Assembly (NCBI RefSeq): GCF_027595985.1
Contig: NC_073311.1
Location: 52,243,292-52,307,291, forward strand
Reading direction: 5' to 3'
Source of the DNA: Sorex araneus
Taxonomy: Eukaryota; Chordata; Mammalia; Eulipotyphla; Soricidae
DNA length: 64,000 nt
The position numbers were made by a program, and so were the translations under genes. Below the pieces are notes generated by a model. That model saw only the letters and a program-made list of their open reading frames with translations, made no database searches and was not told the origin of the DNA. Every line of letters begins with the position of its first letter. Within the stretch, counting starts at the first letter, position 1. Of the stretch, positions 9,895 to 20,665 are shown piece by piece.

Positions 9895-10911
9895 CTATCT
9901 GGTTTTTCTAGGTCCTAGAAATTGAGACTCTTCAAATATCCTTCTGTTGTTAGAATTGTCTTCATCTTTCATGCCACCATTAGAGACGCTTTTTCTCAGT
10001 TTATTGTTTCCTAGGATTAGAATAAATGAGTGGGTTGAAGGATAAATTAGAGCTATCAACTCCCCAACCAACACAGCTAGTTCACTCTCTGGTATAAAGT
10101 AGCTGTAGGTGACTATGAGAAAGGTCAGACCATAGGCAATGAAAAGGAGGAGGAAGGTGATAACAGGTTTCATGGCTCTCAAGTGGGCATCTCTGCTTGG
10201 GTCTCTGTGTCCGCTGGCACTGAGCTGCATCTTCCTGGTGTGTTTCCACAGGGAGAGGATCAAGAGGCAAAAGGAGACCAGTGACATAGAAACAGGAAAT
10301 ATTGTTAAAAGGTTGAGAAATATCTTGGTGGACTCATATTGAGCTTTATTTACACTGCACTTCAATGTTCCGTTTCTTCTCTTCTTTACCTTGATACAGA
10401 CCTAAAATCATCACTAAACTTCTCAGTGACAGCAAGGCTGATCAACACAGAGAGGGCCACGCCCCCCAGCAGGATCCTAAGAACCACCCGGTCGATTCTC
10501 CACTTCATCCAGAGAAAAAGGGGATGTGTGAAATTAGCTATCTTGAAGTAGAAGATAGCTAATTTTAGAAGAATAAGTAGAAGATAGGAAGTATAAGAGA
10601 CTGAGGCAGGTGGCAAACCACACACTGAGGTGGTTGGTGAGTGTCCAGAAGAAGTCAGTGACTCTCATTTGTGTACCAGCAGTATAGACATTTGGATACT
10701 GCACCAACATAAAGCAGTCTAGCATTATTGTGTACAGTAGCCAGATTCTGGAAATAGCCAGACACGTGAGAATGAAATCAATGGAGGCCATCTTCCTTTT
10801 CTTCATCCAGCCCAAGCAGTTTACCAGTGCAATGAAGGCGTTCCCTAAGATTCCCATGGAGAAGTCTCCAGCTGCTATGATCATTAAGGTGCTGTTCATG
10901 TCACCTGACAT
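9895..10911 (-). pseudogene. TAS2R7: TAS2R7-like pseudogene (U2)
   Basis: From 10911 the minus strand reads [20 protein letters not shown] through TM1-TM3 ('[21 protein letters not shown]'), matching the intact copy at 53295-54251. Near 10545-10600 a local duplication of 'agaagatagctaattt'-like sequence breaks the frame after 'LLYFL'. The middle reads in another frame ('[17 protein letters not shown]', 10386-10560), with a further break near 10370 before '[20 protein letters not shown]' and the TM5-TM7 part (9895-10365). Motifs '[13 protein letters not shown]' and '[17 protein letters not shown]' are still recognisable, and the C-terminus has diverged. At least two frame lesions; not functional. 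Confidence 0.9.
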
Positions 10912-11418
10912 ATTAAAAAGCAGAAGTATCCAATTCCTTTTCTACATCTATACCTACTTCTTAGGTTTTACTGTAATTGTCTTCTGATGGATACTTGGTG
11001 GTCTTTCTTCATGAAATTCTGGTTACTCTTGACAAAACTGTAAGGTTGTTGATGTTTAGTCTGGCACCTGTATGTCCTTACATCTTCTCAGTGTGTTTCA
11101 CTTTTCCACATATAGTTAATTTAGCTTGTTACATTTTTTGCTAATATGCAACTTAGGCTTTCTGCCTTTGTGGCCCCACATGTCTTTCTGAGCCTATGTT
11201 TTGCAAGTATTATTTTTATAAATCTATGATATAAGCTAGGAACCCAACAAAAGTGATAGATTAAACATGCAAAAGTACAAAAATTTAATCACAAAAAATG
11301 AGTTAAAATTTAATTTCAAATAAACAACACATTATTTTTTAGTGTATGTTACAAATTTCCTCACTTAACTGCTTCGAGGAAATAGTGAAATTGAATTTTA
11401 CTTGTGTAGCCTAAATTT
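10912..11418. other. TAS2R7 5' flank (U2)
   Basis: AT-rich flank shared with 42090-42612 and 54252-54750. Nothing coding seen. Confidence 0.55.
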
Positions 11419-12002
11419 GCCGAGCAGAGCCTTGACAGTTGAGACTACACAGCTTCAGCCAGAACCCAGCCACAGCCATGCTTATGGCCCCTTTCCACAC
11501 TTTCCAACAAGCCTCACACATGAAGGAGCCTTCAGAAGAACCCAGGTGTACAGGAACCAGGGCCTAGATCTCCAAGGCTGCTTGGATCAGGATTGGGCCT
11601 CTTCCACCCAGATTCCCCTTTTTCCAGTAGCCAGGCAGTCACACCCAGAAACTGCCCCTGGTGTCGTGTAATTCCATCAACAGCCAACATCCAGAGACTA
11701 TAAAACCGAGCTCCTGACATCTGATAGCCTCATTCTCCCTCTGGCAAGTTCTCAAGAGTTTATTGCCCTCTCAGGGTAGAGCCTGGCAAGCTCCCAGTGT
11801 CGTATCCATATGCCAAACACAGTAACAATGATAGGTCTCATTCCCCTGACCCTGAAAGAGCCTCTATTGCGGCACCACTGGGGAGGATGAGTAAAGGGAG
11901 GCTGCTAAAATCTCAGGGGTAGGATGAATGGAGACATTACTGGGCCTGCTCGAGCAAATAGATGATTAATGGGATGACAGTGATACAGTGATACAGTAAT
12001 AC
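11419..12002 (+). mobile_element. SINE-tailed insert of 584 bp
   Basis: Compared with U6 (near 54755), this block is extra and is flanked by near-identical 11-bp copies agcctaaattt (11408-11418) and agcctacattt (12003-12013). The right half carries the long-tail SINE body ('agcctggcaagctccc', 'acagtaacaatgat', 'ctgctcgagcaaatagatg', 'tgatacagtgatacag'). The left half ('ccgagcagagcc', 'cagccacagccatgc') is a different sequence. U5 has the same insert at 42613-43184. Confidence 0.72.
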
Positions 12003-12968
12003 AGCCTACATTTTATTTGGCATCTCAATCTTTAAGGATTCTCTACAAATTATTAAATTGGTATCAAAAAAGTTTGAACAAGCATTTTGGTTTCACTGAA
12101 TGATAATATTAATTATAGCTAAAATATAAAGTCAGGGACTTAGAGATTTTTAGTAAACTTAAAAGATTAATGTTCAATATAGATTACTTGCTTCTAAAAA
12201 GGCTTAAGTTTGTGTACCTTGGTTGTTCAGATAGACAATTACATGCATAAGGTATTTTAAATAGAGCATTAGCTACTACCTTGAATTCTTGTTATGGTCC
12301 TTAAAGATGTTTAAAACATTGGAGATACAGAAAACAAAATCAAGACAAAGGATATCAGATAAACAGAGGATAACTTATCCTGATGCTTACAAAACATTCA
12401 TTTTATCTAAACGTAGAAAAATAGGAAGCATATCACAACTTAAAATATATTTTATAGAAATCATCAATGCATTCCATAAAAAGAACATCAATTCTCCTGT
12501 ATTATACAAGTCGCAAGTTTAATAGCAAGTTTAATAGCAAGTTTAATAGCAAGTTTAGTCGCAAGTTTAATATCAGAGTTGAGGATGCTTAAGCACTTAA
12601 GACTCCAATAATATAGGTTTTATTTTACATGAAATATGCAGAAAATTGCAAGATTATGTAATTAATATTTTGTGTACAATCAAAGCAAATAGTAGACTGA
12701 AATAAATCCAAATCAGACATAGAAAATTGAAACGAACAGCTATCTAGAATAGATGTGCCTTACCTGTGACAGATAAAGCATTTCAATAATACTTTTGTGA
12801 GGAGGGATTTTGTGTTCACACAGAACCATGGATTTTCACAGTCTTTTTTCTGTAATTTATATATGCTATGGACAAACATTGCTCTCTTATTGAATGAACG
12901 TAATTTTCCCGTAGTATATGCTTATATATCTCAACTGGTCTATTAAGACCCAAGTAAAACCAAGACAG
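12003..12968. other. TAS2R8-TAS2R7 spacer with 12-bp minisatellite
   Basis: Spacer shared with 43185-44110 and 54760-55690. At 12513-12572 the unit gcaagtttaata is repeated five times (the fourth copy diverged); U5 and U6 have a single unit there. Confidence 0.7.
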
Positions 12969-12975
12969 AGTCCTT

Positions 12976-13037
<62 letters not shown>

Positions 13038-13236
13038 AGAGAGAAAATGAGAAGTCCTTGACATAGAGGCAGGCTGGGGGGGGAGTGGAGGTTGGTGGGA
13101 GGGAAACTGGGGTCATTGGTATTGGTGCTGGGAAATGTACATTGGTGGAGGGATGGGTGCTGGAACATTATGAAACTGAAACCCAATCATGAACAGCTTT
13201 GTAACGCTCTATCTCATGGTGATTCAATAAAAAAGA
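12969..13236 (+). mobile_element. L1-type 3' end with a GA microsatellite
   Basis: A (GA)n tract of about 56 bp (12979-13034) precedes an L1-like 3' end ('attggtggagggatgggtgc', 'gtgattcaataaaaaag'). The paralogous element is at 44112-44370. It is absent from the same place in U6. On the minus strand the tract gives long Ser-Leu runs that are not genes. Confidence 0.72.
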
Positions 13237-13440
13237 AAAGAAAAGGAGTCTGGTGGTCAGAGAATAGCGAGTAGGGACTTTGTGGCTCCCTCCAGTGAAT
13301 AGGGAACAGAAGGCTGACCCAGATTTAATTCCTGGCATTCGGTATAGTCCCCAGAGCACTGCCAGGAGTAACCCTTGAACACAAAAACCAGAGTAGCCCC
13401 TGAGTACTGCTAGATGCGGCTCAGAAACAAAAAAATAGTG
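13237..13440 (+). mobile_element. Degenerate SINE
   Basis: Plus-strand SINE remains ('gctgacccagatttaattcctggcattc', 'ccagagcactgccaggagta', 'ctgagtactgctagatgcgg'). Copies at 44380-44570 and 55728-55920. Confidence 0.7.
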
Positions 13441-14231
13441 GAAAATTAAGGAACCTGAATGAAACAGATTGCTCTCAGGTTTTCCAGTTCTCTTATTCAT
13501 TTTATGAAGATGAATGGAGCACCCTTTCACGAGCTATTAAGATAGGGTACTGCCCCTATCCTTGTGTCTGAAAAAGCAAATTGCTTGTAAGAAAATTTAA
13601 TTTCTAGAAAAATGAGTAAGAGGTGCTTGAATAATATCAGCCAGGAAGTGATACCTGGAAGGTAAACTAAAGCATCACTCACTTGAAAGAAAGGGGTACA
13701 CAACCAGAAAGTTGAACCAGAGAGGAAATGGAGATGTGAATTCTGAATCATCACATCAGAGGAGGATGACCCAGGTGAGTTCTGAGGGAGGGGCTCTAAA
13801 AGGGCACCAATGCAGCTCTATGATAGACGAGAGTGAGAAAATCATGAGGCAAATGAATTTCTCATTTCAAAAAATAAAAAGAGTGAAAAGTTCAGGTGCA
13901 TTTTTCCCTATCAAAGTAAAATCTTAAAGGAATTTAATTAACTTGTACATTTTTAACATTTGAAATGAGCAGACAGAAAGAAGTGTGAGCTACTGTTCCT
14001 GAAAGAAGGTGAAAATAGAACTAAGAATATCTGTGGTAGAAAGTGACTTTATGTCTCTGGCTGCATTGGCTATCATATCACTGGATGCATTGGCTCTCAT
14101 TATATTGATAAGTATTCAGATTCATAAGTATCCAGAGTAAATGGAATAAATGAATAAATGAAATGAACCTGTAAGAAACTTGACAAAAGGACTAGCTTTT
14201 AAAGTCCGTTTTATGAAGCTACTAATTTACG
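13441..14231. other. TAS2R8-like 3' flank (U2)
   Basis: Spacer shared by all TAS2R8 copies (17945-18441, 30795-31273, 44571-45337, 55921-56642). Nothing coding seen. Confidence 0.55.
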
Positions 14232-15152
14232 TTACGCTGTTCCCCACAAGCCCCCAACACTTCTCAATATCCTGACAAATGCTTGTTTCAGCTTGCTATT
14301 TCCAATAATTAAAATAAGGGAATGGCCAGAGGGGTAGAGAATCACTATAATCTTTCCAAGCCCAGAAGCTAACTTTCCTTTCATTAGGTAAGTTAGTAAA
14401 AGACAAGTCGCATAGTACACGAAAAGGAGGAGGAGAAAAGAAGTCACATTTTTCATGGCTGTAATATGGGCTTCTGTGCTGGGGTCTCTCCAGCCTGAAA
14501 CACTGAGTTTCATTTGCTTGGTATGTCTCCACAGAGACAAAATTAACAGGAAAAATGAAATCAATGACATAGTAACTGGGACAACTGCCAAAAGGTTAGG
14601 GAGGGTCGATGGGTTGAAATATTTAATTTCACTCACATTGAACATTTCGGTGATGTTTCTTTGATGTTTTGTAAATCTATAAATGTATTCATAATAATTC
14701 GGCATTGCTGTCAGAAGGCTGCTCAGGGAGCAAATGGCCAAGCCCACCGGCAGGATCCAGTAAATCGCGCCGTCAATCCTCCATTTGAGCCAGAGGAAAA
14801 GTGGACTGGAGAAATTCGCTATCTTCAGCAAATAGAAGACGTTGAGGCAGGTGGCACACCACAAACTTGAGTAGTTGAAAAGTATCCAGAAGGCACTGAG
14901 TACTATCACTATTTTAACATCTTTATAAAAATCTGGATAGAGTTTCACTATAAAGTCACCTACTACTATTATGAAGAGCAAACAAATTCTGGAAATAGCC
15001 AGACTGGTGAGGATGTAGTTAAGTGAGGGGGTTTTATTTTTCTGAATAGAGTCAATCCAGGACATTATTCCAATGTAGCCATTTGCCAAGATGCCTATCA
15101 TAGATTCTCCAGCCACTACAACACTCAAGACGATATCTTCTTTAGTGATCAT
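14232..15152 (-). CDS. TAS2R8: TAS2R8-like bitter taste receptor, intact (U2)
   Basis: A single-exon open frame of 306 codons, within the usual 290-335 range for TAS2Rs. The start MITKEDIV is shared by U5 and U6. Seven hydrophobic segments fall at about residues 8-30, 44-66, 84-110, 127-149, 184-208, 233-255 and 262-284. Family motifs are present: NYSSLWCATCLNVFYLLKIA in TM3, an N-glycosylation site N166 (NIT) in extracellular loop 2, LLILSLWRHTKQM (the LxxSL of TM5) and YPSGHSLILIIGNSKLKQ in TM7. Human TAS2R8, as I recall it, shares 'NITEMFHVSKIPYFEPLTL' closely. It should couple to gustducin at the taste-cell membrane. Extracellular loop 3 is two residues shorter than in U4 and U5. The first half resembles U6, the second half U4/U5, hinting at gene conversion. 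Confidence 0.93.
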   Translation of the reverse strand: MITKEDIVLSVVVAGESMIGILANGYIGIMSWIDSIQKNKTPSLNYILTSLAISRICLLFIIVVGDFIVKLYPDFYKDVKIVIVLSAFWILFNYSSLWCATCLNVFYLLKIANFSSPLFLWLKWRIDGAIYWILPVGLAICSLSSLLTAMPNYYEYIYRFTKHQRNITEMFNVSEIKYFNPSTLPNLLAVVPVTMSLISFFLLILSLWRHTKQMKLSVSGWRDPSTEAHITAMKNVTSFLLLLFVYYATCLLLTYLMKGKLASGLGKIIVILYPSGHSLILIIGNSKLKQAFVRILRSVGGLWGTA

Positions 15153-16167
15153 GTTGGTAGCGATGTCCCACTGTCACTCCAGATAGACCAATACACAAAC
15201 AGTTGGAGCTAATAAATTCTTCGAGGCATGGAATCATTTTTCATTTTTCCATTTTCATTATTGTTGTTTTTATATTTTCCCAGGAGTGCCCAACGTTCCT
15301 CTGAAATAAGATAACTTTGACATTAATGGAAATGAAACCAAGTGGTTGCTTCAAATGGTTTGTCTAGCTTTGTTGCCTGGACAAATAATACTTACCACCT
15401 TTTAGTCAGTGAAAACTGCAATGTTGAGTTATAAACTTCTCTCATGCAAATTTAAAAAGATTGCATTTCATGAATTTGCAATAAACTTCCTGCTGTCAAA
15501 TTCTGTATCTTAGGACCTGTCAAATTACAGTTTGAATAGTGAGACTCAAAGAAAGCAAACAAGCAAATAGTTAGTAAAATTAAATAATATAAATAGAATT
15601 TTATAACCATATATTAAAAATTACCCATGAGTCAGTTCTTCTTTGTGGAAATGAATTTTAGTTTAGAGAATGATAAATGCAAATATGGATTGTAGAGTTA
15701 GCATTCAGATAAAAGTTAATAATTTTTGCTTTCATATAAATAGCTAATTTGAATATGAATATAATTATAAATGGCATAGTTTTTAGCTAAACTTGCGCAT
15801 AGAAGTAATTGAGAAGAATTTATTCTAGGTAGTTGCTTGTTAGAAGTGGAAGATGCTAACAGATGCTTGTTAGAAGAGGAAGATGCTAAATAAATTAATG
15901 TTATTTAATTATAAATTAAATGTTATTTAATTATAAATGAATTATAAACTAAATGACATTAATTTATTTAATGTGGCAAATCTGCTCATGACAATTTATT
16001 CCTGAAAGGTCTGTTGAATAGTAAATGTTTTCATGTAAAAGAGCAGAAAATTAACATTTTAAATTCTTCTAGCTACAATCAATTCCTTTTATAAGATTAT
16101 AATCTTACATTCTACACTGCAGTCATTTCTCAAGATGAAACAAACACCTTCAACTAATAGTTTTTTT
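15153..16167. other. TAS2R8-like 5' flank (U2)
   Basis: AT-rich flank equivalent to 21734-22659 and 46274-47845. A local direct repeat of 'agatgcttgttagaag' occurs at 15835-15885, followed by 'aattaaatgttatttaattat' repeats to about 15970. Confidence 0.6.
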
Positions 16168-16745
16168 CCTAAGGTTGAGCTTCCATGTGACCCAGAAATT
16201 CCACTACTTAGCATCTACCCCAAATCCCCAAAACTCTAATCAGAAAAGATATGGGTGCTCCTATGTTCATTGCAGCACAACTCACAGTGGCCAAACTATG
16301 GAAACCCAAGGATCCAAGAACACATTTCTAGATAAAGAAACCATGGTATATATACACATGGACACATGGATTGTATTTGCTCCGAGAAAAGATGAAGCCT
16401 CACAATTTGCTACTCTGTGGGTGGATCTGGAGACTGTGACGCTGAGTGACATGAGTTAGAAAGTGGACAGGCACAGAAGGAACTGTCTCATGTGTGGGAT
16501 ATAAAGAGACACAGTAGGAGAATAACAAATGGCCAAAGACAACAGACATTGAAAGCAGTCTTTAGTAGGAATTCTACCATGGTGAGAGGCAGGGGTTCAG
16601 GTGGGGCAAGGGCAGCAGGAGGGATACAGGGGACATTGGTGGTGGAAAATGTACACTGGTGGAAGGATGGGTGTTTGATCATTGTATGACTGAAACTCAA
16701 TCATGAAAGCTTTGTAACTGTATCTCACAGTGATTCAAAATATAA
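16168..16745 (+). mobile_element. Old L1 3' fragment (U2)
   Basis: Same ancestral insertion as 752-1440, here ending with its own 'actggtggaaggatgggtg' and 'gtgattcaaaatataaata' 3' end, so this unit preserves the 3' terminus better than U1. Confidence 0.75.
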
Positions 16746-17262
16746 ATAAATTAATTAAGAGAGCATTTTTGTCACAAGGAATTGGGCAGGCAGGAAGTAT
16801 ATTCTAGGTATGAGTTATGAAGACTTGAATAACAAAACCTAAATGATTACAAATATCTTACCAACATTGTTATATAAGCAAAGAATTTATGGAACTCTAC
16901 AAGACATTTGGGGTAAATTTTTATATTCTCTGATAAGTTCAAGGGTGTAGGCCCAGATTTGGGTTCATCAGGCTGTGCTAAAGGCTTACTCCTGGCCCTG
17001 TGCTCAGTGATGATTTCTTGTGATGATCAGTGGAACATGTATAGTGGTGGGAATCAGGATCAGCTATATGCAAGGGATCCACCCCCAGAGAGAACATTGA
17101 AGTGTTATGTTTGTATGATAAGTCACTGGGTTCATAATGTAGATACCACATATGAAACTTATAAGACTAAGTTTAGTGCTTAGGGTGTGTTGTTATTGTT
17201 TCTATAATAGAAAGAAACGTGTCTCTGCTAGGTGGAAGCAGTGAGAAAGGGTGTTTTTTAAC
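16746..17262. other. Sequence seen once, with a degraded reverse SINE
   Basis: About 500 bp with no obvious paralogue elsewhere in the window. A weak reverse SINE ('aggctgtgctaaaggcttact', 'ggtgggaatcaggatc') lies at about 16935-17105. It replaces the spacer and TAS2R9 found in other units. Confidence 0.5.
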
Positions 17263-17940
17263 ACAACATTGGAAATACTAAAGCTTCAGTCTATGCTTTT
17301 AATTTTCTCTTGTTTCTTTAATTTTAATAAGGCACATTAAGAAGCACTGGTGTGTTTTATGTACTTTTATTAATTTATTCCATATATATAGTACTGTCAG
17401 GTTAAGAGAAGAAAAATTAACAAGTGAAACTAATGCAAAATATTCTTCTAATTTTACCAAACTTATTGATCAATATATTTTATATCTCTTAATAGCAAAT
17501 ATGTTAATTGCTGCAGACAAAATCTAACTCATGTCTACTCTAGTAATAGTTGACCCTACTGACTGTTTCCAAAGGTGGAATTTAGTTCAATGATCTGGGC
17601 AGAGAAATCTATAGGACTACGTGAATGAGCCCTGATACTTTTTCAATGGAATGCAAATGCCAGCAAGATGCTATTACAGTGTTCTTCTTAGTCAGATACT
17701 TTGCATCTGGGGAAATGATTTAGAACCAACTATGAAAATGGTCTCTCCTTTCACAGGGAATACTAAAACAATATCTAAAACTTTCTTCAAAAAAGTAAGG
17801 GAGGAAAAGAAAGAGAAAAAGATAGAGAGATAATGAAAAAGAGGCAAAATCAATTCTAAATTACAGAGAAATCCACCATATGAAACAAACATTAATGCAG
17901 TAAGTGAAGACAGTTAAAAGTATCAGGCATTTCTTGGTCC
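17263..17940. other. TAS2R7 3' flank lacking its gene (U3)
   Basis: Matches 9191-9920 up to 'ttggtcctag' at about 17933-17942, where TAS2R7 coding should begin on the minus strand. The next bases ('aggtacacaaccagaaaact') are the TAS2R8 3' flank (compare 13696 and 56154). The whole TAS2R7 gene and its 5' flank are missing. Confidence 0.8.
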
Positions 17941-18441
17941 TAGAGGTACACAACCAGAAAACTGAACCAAAGACAGGACATGGAGATGTGAGTTTCCAAT
18001 CATCACGTCAGATGGGGATGACCCAACAGAGTCCTGCGGGAGGGGATCTCAAAGATAAGAGTAATAACGCAGCTTTAGCATAGATAAGAGTTAGAAAATC
18101 ATGAGAAAAATGAATTTCTCATTTCAAAAAAAGAGAAAAGTTCTGATACATTTTACCATGGATCAAAATAAAATCTCAAAGAATTTAACTAATTTATATA
18201 TGCTTAACATTTGAACTGAGAAGACAAGAAGTGTGAGCTCTGATTTCTGAGAGAAGGTGAATGACTAGAACTAAGAATGTCTTTGGCAGAGATACAAAGG
18301 CTCTCACGTCATTGATAAGTATCCAAAGTTAATGGAATAAATGGATAATGAAATGAGCCTACAAGAAACTGGACAACAGGATTTGTTTTTAAATTAGTCT
18401 ATTTTATGAAGCTACTGATTTGTATTAGGCAGGCCATTATT
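17941..18441. other. TAS2R8-like 3' flank (U3)
   Basis: Paralogous to 56150-56640; it ends at the target site of the L1 insertion. No gene seen. Confidence 0.6.
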
Positions 18442-18456
18442 TCGCCCTTGTATCTT

Positions 18457-20650
18457 TTTTTTAATTTCCATTTTAATAAGAATTTTATTTTATTTTATTT
18501 TATTTTATTTTAATTTTTATTAAATCACCATGTGGAAAGTTACAAAGTTCTCAGGTTTATATGTCAGTTATACAATATTCAAACACCCATCCCTTCACCA
18601 GTGCCCATATTCCACCACCAGAAACCCCAGTATACCCCCCGCCCCCACCCCCTACCCCCTACTGTATAACTAATGAATTTCACTTCATTTTTTCTTTACC
18701 TTGATTACATTCCATAATTCAACACAAAACTCACTATAGTTGTTGGAGTTTCCAACCAAGAGAGACAGACCTACTACATTTTCATTGCTGGAAATGAAGA
18801 GATAGCCCCACTGTTACAAGTACATAACTCTCTCTCTCTCTTTTTTATTTTCCTTTTTCCTTTTCCCTTTTTTTTTTCTTTTTCCCCCTCATCCCCCTTC
18901 CTGCACCTCATAGTATGGTGTACGCCACGCCGCGTCGGCCATCGTGGGGCTTTTGCTTAGTTCACAATCCAGAGGTGGCTGCTACATTAAAAACCTTCAA
19001 TATTTCAACAAAAACTTACTGTTATTATTTGGAGTTTCCCCCCCAAGTCAGACCTGTTCAAAAGGAACCAATTCACATTGCTGACAGTTATAAATGTTAA
19101 GTCGCGCGGACGCTGCCACGTCCACGCGGTTTTGGATTTCTGTATAAAGTCCAGGGAAAATTCTGCCAGAAATTACATAGCCCAGCTCACAGTCCCAGTG
19201 CATTGCTGTAAGAAGTCTCTGAATTCAAAGGCGCAGAGGGTCCGATTCGCGCTCAGCGGCTCCGGATTTATCTGGGCCAAGGGCGTGCAGGTTACGCCCC
19301 CTTCCCATGAGTTCCTGGGAGCCCCAAAAGTAAAAACCGAATACCTGTGGGTTTGGAGTCACAGAAGATGGCGCCTGCCACATGGGTGCTGCCAGCCCGC
19401 CGCTTTCCGTGCAGGAAGACAGGGTGGGGAGGAAAAAAAATCCACCCCCGGCAGCACAGAGTTATAGCCCAGTTCGGTGTCCCAGTGCATTGCTATCGGA
19501 TGCTGCGCTGGATGCCCGAATGTGTTACATCTCTGGAATCAAAGTCTTTAGGCGCAGAGGGTCCGATTCTCGCTCAGCGGCTCCGGATTTATCTGGGCTG
19601 TTTAACCTTTCTTAATCTAGTCGAGGACAATTATATTCTAATTAATGAGTGCCATATTCAGTGTCACATGATGAAAAACTCCTCCTGTTCTTTATGGAAG
19701 CTCCTTTAGTGCTCCTTGTAAAACTGGTTTCAAAGATATGAATTCCCTAAGCTGTTGCCTATCTATGAAGCTCTGTACAGTTCTTTCTTTTTTTTATTTT
19801 TATTTTTATTTTTTTTTAAATTTATTTATTTTTAATTAGAGAATCACCGTGAGGGTACAGTTACAGATTTATACACTTTTGTGCTTATACTTCCCTCATA
19901 CAAAGTTTGGGAACCCATCCCTTCACCAGTGCCCATTCTCCACCACCCGTAAACCCAGTGTCCCTCCCACCCTCCCCAATCCCATCTCCCCCCCACCCCA
20001 CCCTGCCACTGTGGCAAGGCATTCCCTTCTGTTTTCTCTCTCTAATTAGCTGTTGTGGTTTGCAATAAAGGTGTTGAGTGGCCGCTGTGCTCAGTCTCTA
20101 GCCCTCATTCAGCCCGCAACTCCCTTCCCCCACATGGCCTTCGACTACAATGTAGTTGGTGATCGCTTCTCTGAGTTGACCTTTCCCCGGAACGTGAGGC
20201 CAGCCTCGAAGCCATGGAGTCAACCTCCTGGTACTTATTTCTACAGTTCTTGGGTGTTAGTCTCCCACTCTGTTATTCTATATACCATAGATGAGTGCAA
20301 TCTTTCTATGTCTGTCTCTCTCTTTCTGACTCATTTCGCTCAGCATGAAACTTTTCATGCCCATCCACTTGACTACAAAATTCTTGACCTCCTTTTTTCT
20401 AACAGCTGCATAGTATTCCATTGTATAGATGTACCAAAGTTTCCTCAACCAGTCATCCGTTCTGGGGCATTCGGGTTTTTTCCAGATTCTGGCTATTGTA
20501 AACAGTGCTGCGATGAACATACATGTGCAGATGTTGTTTCGATTGTACTTTTTTGCCTCTCTGGGATATATTCCCAGCAGTGGTATTGCTGGGTCAAATG
20601 GGAATTCAATATCTAATTTTTTGAGAGTCGTCCAAATTGTTTTAAAGAAG
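18457..20650 (-). mobile_element. L1 insertion carrying downstream transduced sequence (2,194 bp)
   Basis: Flanked by a perfect 15-bp target-site duplication, tcgcccttgtatctt (18442-18456 and 20651-20665). Read on the minus strand it starts inside the C-terminal part of L1 ORF2 ('EFPFDPAIPLLGIYPREAKK', then 'MFIAALFTIARIWKKPEC'), runs through the L1 3' UTR to an A-rich stretch (19845-19785), then about 160 bp of other sequence, then a GC-rich block with two copies of a roughly 321-bp monomer (starts near 19230 and 19551; AAGATGGCGCC at 19365-19375) and a second L1-like end whose tail meets the left duplication. One insertion event with 3' transduction explains the outer duplications; a later nested insertion in the tail is the alternative. 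Confidence 0.8.
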
Positions 20651-20665
20651 TCGCCCTTGTATCTT

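Larger units (their letters stand above)
9191..17262. repeat. Tandem unit U2: TAS2R7 pseudogene, intact TAS2R8-like, no TAS2R9
   Basis: The unit starts with the TAS2R7 3' flank and runs through a broken TAS2R7, the TAS2R7-TAS2R8 spacer, an intact TAS2R8-like gene and a shortened TAS2R8 5' flank. It lacks the TAS2R9 half: after an old L1 piece ending near 16745 and about 500 bp of sequence seen once, the next TAS2R7 3' flank begins near 17263. Confidence 0.78.

Noticed and set aside
12513-12572. CRISPR-like short repeat array
   Set aside because: Period of 12 bp with no spacers in a vertebrate context; a simple minisatellite.
12816-13186. Serine-leucine repeat proteins over the GA tract (also at 43953-44514)
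   Set aside because: They are translations of a microsatellite next to an L1-type 3' end.
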